From the NCBI RefSeq assembly GCF_034190915.1, contig NW_026947500.1, positions 20,644,501 through 20,708,500 on the forward strand: a DNA stretch of 64,000 nt, written 5' to 3'. The translations under genes and the position numbers were made by a program. Position 1 is the stretch's first letter. Each line of letters begins with the position of its first letter. The stretch comes from Cavia porcellus (Eukaryota > Chordata > Mammalia > Rodentia > Caviidae). Shown here piece after piece: positions 59,583-64,000 of this stretch. The notes under the pieces were generated by a model. The model was not told where the DNA came from, searched no databases, and worked only from the letters and a program-made list of their open reading frames with translations.

Positions 59583-59750
59583 GCCGGTGGACAGGTTTGA
59601 TCGAGACGGAGCACCCAGAGGCCGTGGGGGCCCCAGAGGGGGCCTGCGGGGCCGAGGCCGAGGCATTGGCGGGCCCGGGAACAGAGCTTTCGACACGTTT
59701 GACCCGAGAGGGAAACGAGATTTTGAAAGATACAGTGGGAATGATAAATT
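59583..59750 (+). CDS. HABP4: HABP4 coding exon 3 (RGG box)
   Basis: A 168-nt exon, acceptor TCCCTAG|G and donor AAATT|GTAAGTG. It encodes [20 protein letters not shown] followed by [13 protein letters not shown] and [17 protein letters not shown]. The RG/RGG box (residues about 167-185) is the RNA-binding and arginine-methylation region of the family. Confidence 0.95.
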
Positions 59751-59955
59751 GTAAGTGTCTCTGTAAATACTGTTTTTGCTCTAAGAGTTTGGTCATAGGT
59801 GATCGGAATCTGTCCCTCTGTTAACACTGGTTTAACTCCGCCTTAGTATACTGGTGCTGTGGGGGGGCGCGGTCCTGGGGAAGATTTCGGGACTTTTCTG
59901 ATCTGGAGATGGAAGGGCAGTTTCCAGTTTAAGGCACTGTTTGTTCTTCCTCCAG

Positions 59956-60024
59956 AGCATTCAGACCTGAGGACAGCATGGGTGGGTGTGGAGCTCGCAC
60001 CTGGGGGTCAGGAAAAGACTCGAG
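59956..60024 (+). CDS. HABP4: HABP4 coding exon 4
   Basis: A 69-nt exon, acceptor CTCCAG|AG and donor TCGAG|GTAAGC. It encodes [20 protein letters not shown], then DS. The [13 protein letters not shown] motif is strongly conserved in HABP4. Intron 3 is only 205 bp. Confidence 0.94.
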
Positions 60025-60202
60025 GTAAGCACAGGTGGACCCCCGAGAGCCTGTGAGTGGAAGTTTCTGAATTTTAGGTTCTTGAAAATGATGTCTCTAT
60101 ATTATACTCTGCTTGGTATGTCCTGGGGAAGTCCTTGGACTGAACCAGGAGGTGACTAAACAGAGATTTGGTGTGTCACATTCAGATTTGAAACTGCTTT
60201 TT

Positions 60203-60300
60203 TTTTTGTCTTTTTCATTTTTATCAGTACCAGGGATCGAACTCACGACCGCCAGCTTGCAAGGCAGGCACTTATGCCGCTGAGCTAAATTCCCAACCCT
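60203..60300 (-). repeat. ID SINE with target-site duplication
   Basis: Flanked by GAAACTGCTTTTT at 60190-60202 and 60301-60313. In HABP4 intron 4. Confidence 0.95.
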
Positions 60301-60628
60301 GAAACTGCTTTTTAACACTGATGGTTTGAGAATATTTGTGGCTCCTTTTACTCTTTGGAATCCCCAGGATAATAAAAGTTTTGAATATTTCTGATGATCT
60401 TTTAGTCTGTTCTTAAGTTTAGATCATTCATGAAAATTTTATTCAGGCACTTTTAGCATTTGGGGAAATTACTTATATGGACAAACAACTCAGACTGTTT
60501 CTTGCATTTTGGAGTGGCTGCCTGTCCATGCATGCAGTTTCTGGGGAGTACACTCCCAAGGAAAGGATGGGGGTGCTTTAGAACGCGGTGTAAATGCTGT
60601 GACCCAAGAGCATCTTACTGTTTTCCAG

Positions 60629-60712
60629 CAACCTGGAGCTGAGCGGCCTGATGGAAGAGAGCTCAGCGATGGAGGTGGCCCAGGGCACCCTGGAGGAGGA
60701 CTCTCCAGCCAG
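60629..60712 (+). CDS. HABP4: HABP4 coding exon 5
   Basis: An 84-nt exon, acceptor TTTTCCAG|C and donor CCAG|GTGGGG. It encodes a serine-initiated acidic segment NLELSGLMEESSAMEVAQGT then LEEDSPA. This matches human EESQGTPEEESPAK in position and character but is diverged upstream, as expected for a disordered acidic region. Confidence 0.87.
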
Positions 60713-61581
60713 GTGGGGGTCACACGCACCTTGCCCTGGGGCGCTGGGTCTGTTCCTTGCTTCTGAACACCTAGCCCTCTGTCTGTCACGGAGGGCTGTC
60801 TTGTTAATGTACGAGTGACTCATGAGGAAAGTAAGCTCAGGAAATCTAAGGAGTGATTTTAAGGGTAATGGCTTCAATCCAGATGTGCTGTCTCGGACTT
60901 CAGTCTTCCGTCAGCAGCTACTCACCGCCTTCCCTGTGGCTGGCCTGCCTTGTGCCCCAGGCTCTCCCAGCCCGCCCTCCCTCCCTTCCTCCCTTCCTTT
61001 ATCCAGGTATCGGTATGGGTCAGGGCCACTTCTCCCTGCTGCACCCCATCTGTCCTCTGCCCTTGGGACTTCGGTCACACCTGCTCACAGATCCCACCTA
61101 GGCGACACCTCCTTTGTGCCACACACTGAACACCAGTGTCCTACAAAGAGCCCTCAGTACCCTCGGTGTCTCCATTTTGTGGATGCGTCTTCTCCATCCC
61201 TCATCCTTCATTCTACCAGCACAGCTCTGCCCCCGAGGCACGAGCTGTCTGCCAGGAGCTGCACAGCGCTGCTGCTGGCTTCCTGGAAGTCCACCCTGCT
61301 GACAGCTCCTCCGAGCAGCTCCTTCCTGCACTGGCCTGGCCTTCTGATCAGCATTTTAAATGCACTCAGACTCTGGTGTTAAATCTCCTCTTCCGGCCAC
61401 ACGTTCCCCCAGCTTCCCCGTCCTGGCTGTGTCTGTTCCTCTGCTGTTTCCTCCTTGGTCTCTGCTGGCCCAGCCCCTGCCCTCGATGTCCTCCCTCCAT
61501 AGCACTGCATACCGAGTCTGACAGGTGCTGTGCTGAGTCTCCTGCGACTGTGCAGAAGCACTCGCTTTCATTGAGTTATTC

Positions 61582-61671
61582 TTTTTTTTTTAATTGGTAC
61601 TGGGAACCGAACTCACAACCACCTGCTTGGAAGGCAGCTGCTTATGCCGCTGAGCTAAGTCCCCAGCCCCA
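61582..61671 (-). repeat. ID SINE
   Basis: AATTGGTACTGGGAACCGAA through GAGCTAAGTCCCCAGCCCC. An imperfect flanking duplication (ATTGAGTTATTCTT versus ACTGAGTTGTGCTT) is visible. Confidence 0.9.
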
Positions 61672-63972
61672 CTGAGTTGTGCTTAACCTCTCGCAATGGC
61701 TCCCGGGTCAGAACACTGCTGGGTTTCCATCTGCCTCCCGGGGCAGCTGTGCACTTATCCCTGCATGTCTGGTCTTTTCAGTACCCTAGCTCTTCAGCGC
61801 TCTGCCTCTGTCTTCTCTCTGGAGTCTTCATGGGATCTCGTGCACCCTGTGATTTAAGTGGTCACGGACCTACTGCTTCTCGGGCCCATCCTTCCTGGGG
61901 GCCCAGGTCTGTGTGTTCATCTCCCTGCTGGACACTGCCCACGGCATCCAAATCCTGGTGGTGCTCACCCTGTTCAGGGTTGAGCTGATCATTTCCCCAG
62001 GCACCTCCAGGACCGTTAGGTAGAGCAGCGTTGCTGCCCAGCGCACCGCACAAATGGGAAGTCTGGGAGGCATCAGGGAACTGGCCTCCTCATGACCTGC
62101 TCCCTCCTTGATGTCCACTCTATCCTGCTCTCTGTCCATCCTCTCCACTAACTGGCTATGGTCATCAGACGGTTTCCCCCTGCAGGTCTCCCTGGGTTTA
62201 CCTTCTGTTCCCCAGTGAGCCTCTCACCGGTGTTCTGGTTGACCCCTGCGGCCTCCTGTAAGGCCCTCGCAGGACCTTCGGGTTGGTCCGTTTGCCTTCT
62301 TGGGGTTTGTGTGTGGCCCCTTTTCATGTTTGAAAGGATGCCTGTGTCCTGCCCTTGCCCTCCTGCCTCACCTGGCCTCCCAAGTGCTGCATCCCGTTTC
62401 TCTGTCCACCTCCCGCCATCCTCTTCTCCATCATCTGCAGGATTCCTGCCCATCCTTCATCCGCCAGAGGCAGGGGATCTGGCAGCTGAGAGTCCAGATC
62501 TGAGCTGAGGTGCAGGGTGTGTTCCAACCGTGTCCCTTCCTCATTCAAGTGAGTTACTTATATCACTTCTTCAGGGTTCCGTTTTCCATCTGTAGAGGGG
62601 GAACCACACAGCAGCAATGTCAGAAGGTGTTGGAAGGACTAAGAGATGCGGGTGCCTGGCCTGGCATCAGTGCTGTGTGAACATCTGCTCTTCCTGTGAC
62701 ATCCTGCAGGAGTACAAATGCCACAGTGATGGACAGTTGTGAAAGCTGTTAATTTCCAATTTAGAGGAACTCAGAAACATGTCTAGAGAAGTAGTATTTG
62801 CCGTTAATGAGAATATTCAGGAAGTGTAGTTAACTAAGGAAATAGGGTCATGGGTACCTGAATGTTGGAAACAGCTTAACCAGACGTCTAGAGAAAGACT
62901 TTCTGTTCTTTTTGAACCAATAAACATTGGTACCCATTCAGAAGATAAAGGTAGAATAGTAGAGAGCAAATGCTAGCATCATTCCGATCCATGAAGTTGT
63001 GGAGGTACTGTGGCATCCCTTATCCTGGGTAATCTCCTGTGGTCCTCTGGAAAGGCACAGTGCCCCGTGAGGTGCTGGCATCTTGGTCTGCAGTGTGCGT
63101 CCGCACCTCTCTCTGCGGGCAGCGGTGGGAAGGGTGTCCTTTATAACCTGCAGGTGCTGTGGGAGTGGTGGCCGGGGGCGGTGAACCTGCTTGATTCCTG
63201 GGCAGTTCAGGAAGAGGGACAGGTTAGACTACTCTCCTGTGGCTGCCCAGTGGGCGCTGACTGCTACCATGGACTGTGGGCTGGTCCTCCTGTAGATGAA
63301 GGCGCTGTAGCTTGGCTGTGGCCGCTGCCCTGCACGCACAGGGGGTCTTCAGTGAGTGACTCATTGTTATGGTTGGTTTCCATGGTATTTGCTTAAACAG
63401 TGAAGGTTTCCATGTGCTGTATTTTTTGCTATGTGGGGTTAACAAGACCCTCCAGTCATGTATCTGGGTGCTGGAGGATGAGGTCTGGAGCCCGAGTTCT
63501 CTGATTGTGTAGACAGTTCCCATAAACCTGTGGTCTCTGGGTGCCTGGCTCCCTACCTTGACCTCTGCCTCTCCCTCCCTGCATCTCAAGGCTCTGGCTG
63601 GGTAGTAATGACTCGATTTGAAACGTGGCCACTCTGTTATTTGTTAACCCTAAAATCTTTTTAAAATGGAGTTGTCATTTCACGGGATTAATCATCCTGA
63701 GATAATTATAATTAATACACAGCATCTTGTGTCATCTGCCCCATGGTAAGCAAACCAGAAATGTTCACTATTACTATCCCATTCATTTATAAATAAATCA
63801 TACAATGATTAAGGCAATTTGATTTATTCTATAATTTCACCCATTGAGAAACAATATAACCATCAAATTTGCATGTATAAACTAGGTAGATTGGCATATA
63901 GCATTACTCACATTGTCACAGATTTGACTACCTTATCTCTGTGAGCAACTTTAATAAAGATTGTTTTCCTTG

Positions 63973-64000
63973 AGGCTGGGGATGTGACTCCATCCCAGCA
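63973..64000 (+). repeat. ID SINE, cut by the window edge
   Basis: GAGGCTGGGGATGTGACTCC matches the ID 5' end. Confidence 0.6.

Larger units (their letters stand above)
49698..64000 (+). other. HABP4: HABP4 gene, 5' part (coding exons 1-5; continues past the right edge)
   Basis: HABP4 (Ki-1/57) is an intrinsically disordered hyaluronan- and RNA-binding protein of the HABP4/SERBP1 family, found in nucleus and cytoplasm and linked to ribosomes, splicing and transcription factors. Five exons of 298, 166, 168, 69 and 84 nt join in phase and give 261 residues. Order: conserved N-terminus [20 protein letters not shown], arginine/glutamine-rich basic stretch, glycine- and lysine-rich linker, [31 protein letters not shown], an RG/RGG box (167-185), [31 protein letters not shown], and an acidic segment. 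The C-terminal third, including the LDEWK-type segment, is not found before 64000. Human HABP4 is a little over 400 residues. Confidence 0.95.
60713..64000 (+). other. HABP4: HABP4 intron 5, partial
   Basis: Intronic to the window edge. There is a pyrimidine-rich stretch at 60960-61010 and a GC-moderate region to 62550 with open frames on both strands but no conserved protein. It also has a minus-strand ID at 61582 and the start of another ID at the right edge. The expected downstream HABP4 exon (LDEWK region) is absent. Confidence 0.75.

Noticed and set aside
61700..62510. Overlapping open frames on both strands in HABP4 intron 5, considered as an antisense gene
   Set aside because: No splice-supported conserved peptide; the sequence is GC-moderate intron with frames open by chance.

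Overview
The window is a mammalian nuclear chromosome segment. Compact CpG-island exons sit in long introns with GT-AG borders, and the DNA is packed with SINEs. The SINE set points to a rodent: tRNA-derived ID elements (A-box TAGCTCAGCGG, B-box GTTCGATCC) and B1 elements carrying the internal 29-bp duplication. The ID consensus (CAGCGGCATAAGCGCCTGCC...GGTACCGATAAAAA) does not look like mouse or rat ID. My best guess is a non-murid rodent, possibly a castorimorph (beaver or kangaroo-rat group). That guess is inference only.

Three protein-coding genes can be rebuilt exon by exon with matching splice phases, in the order known from human 9q22.3. (1) SLC35D2, minus strand: coding exons 1-3 (10381 down to 1336), with the rest of the gene beyond the left edge. 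It encodes a Golgi nucleotide-sugar transporter. (2) ZNF367, minus strand, complete: five coding exons from 29869 down to 14657 encode a 340-residue C2H2 zinc-finger protein, followed by a SINE-free AT-rich 3' UTR reaching about 12.43 kb. (3) HABP4, plus strand: coding exons 1-5 (49698 to 60712), with the C-terminal exons beyond the right edge. It encodes a hyaluronan/RNA-binding protein of the HABP4/SERBP1 family. ZNF367 and HABP4 diverge from CpG islands about 20 kb apart. SLC35D2 lies head-to-tail behind ZNF367.

The rest is intronic or intergenic and dominated by repeats. There are about 45 ID elements, many with intact target-site duplications, about 27 B1-type elements, six or seven LINE-1 fragments (one with an ID nested inside it), four LTR-like segments, and simple repeats. 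Two inverted copies, about 9 kb apart, of an interspersed element I cannot name differ in the number of internal 42-bp and ~170-bp modules.

I found no new gene system. The observations most worth checking are the modular element, a promoter-like CACGTG/E2F/CRE cluster in ZNF367 intron 1, a duplication abutting a ZNF367 splice donor, and a tandem NAGNAG acceptor in HABP4. The genes act in separate processes (Golgi nucleotide-sugar import, cell-cycle transcription, RNA binding), and nothing indicates that they work as a unit.
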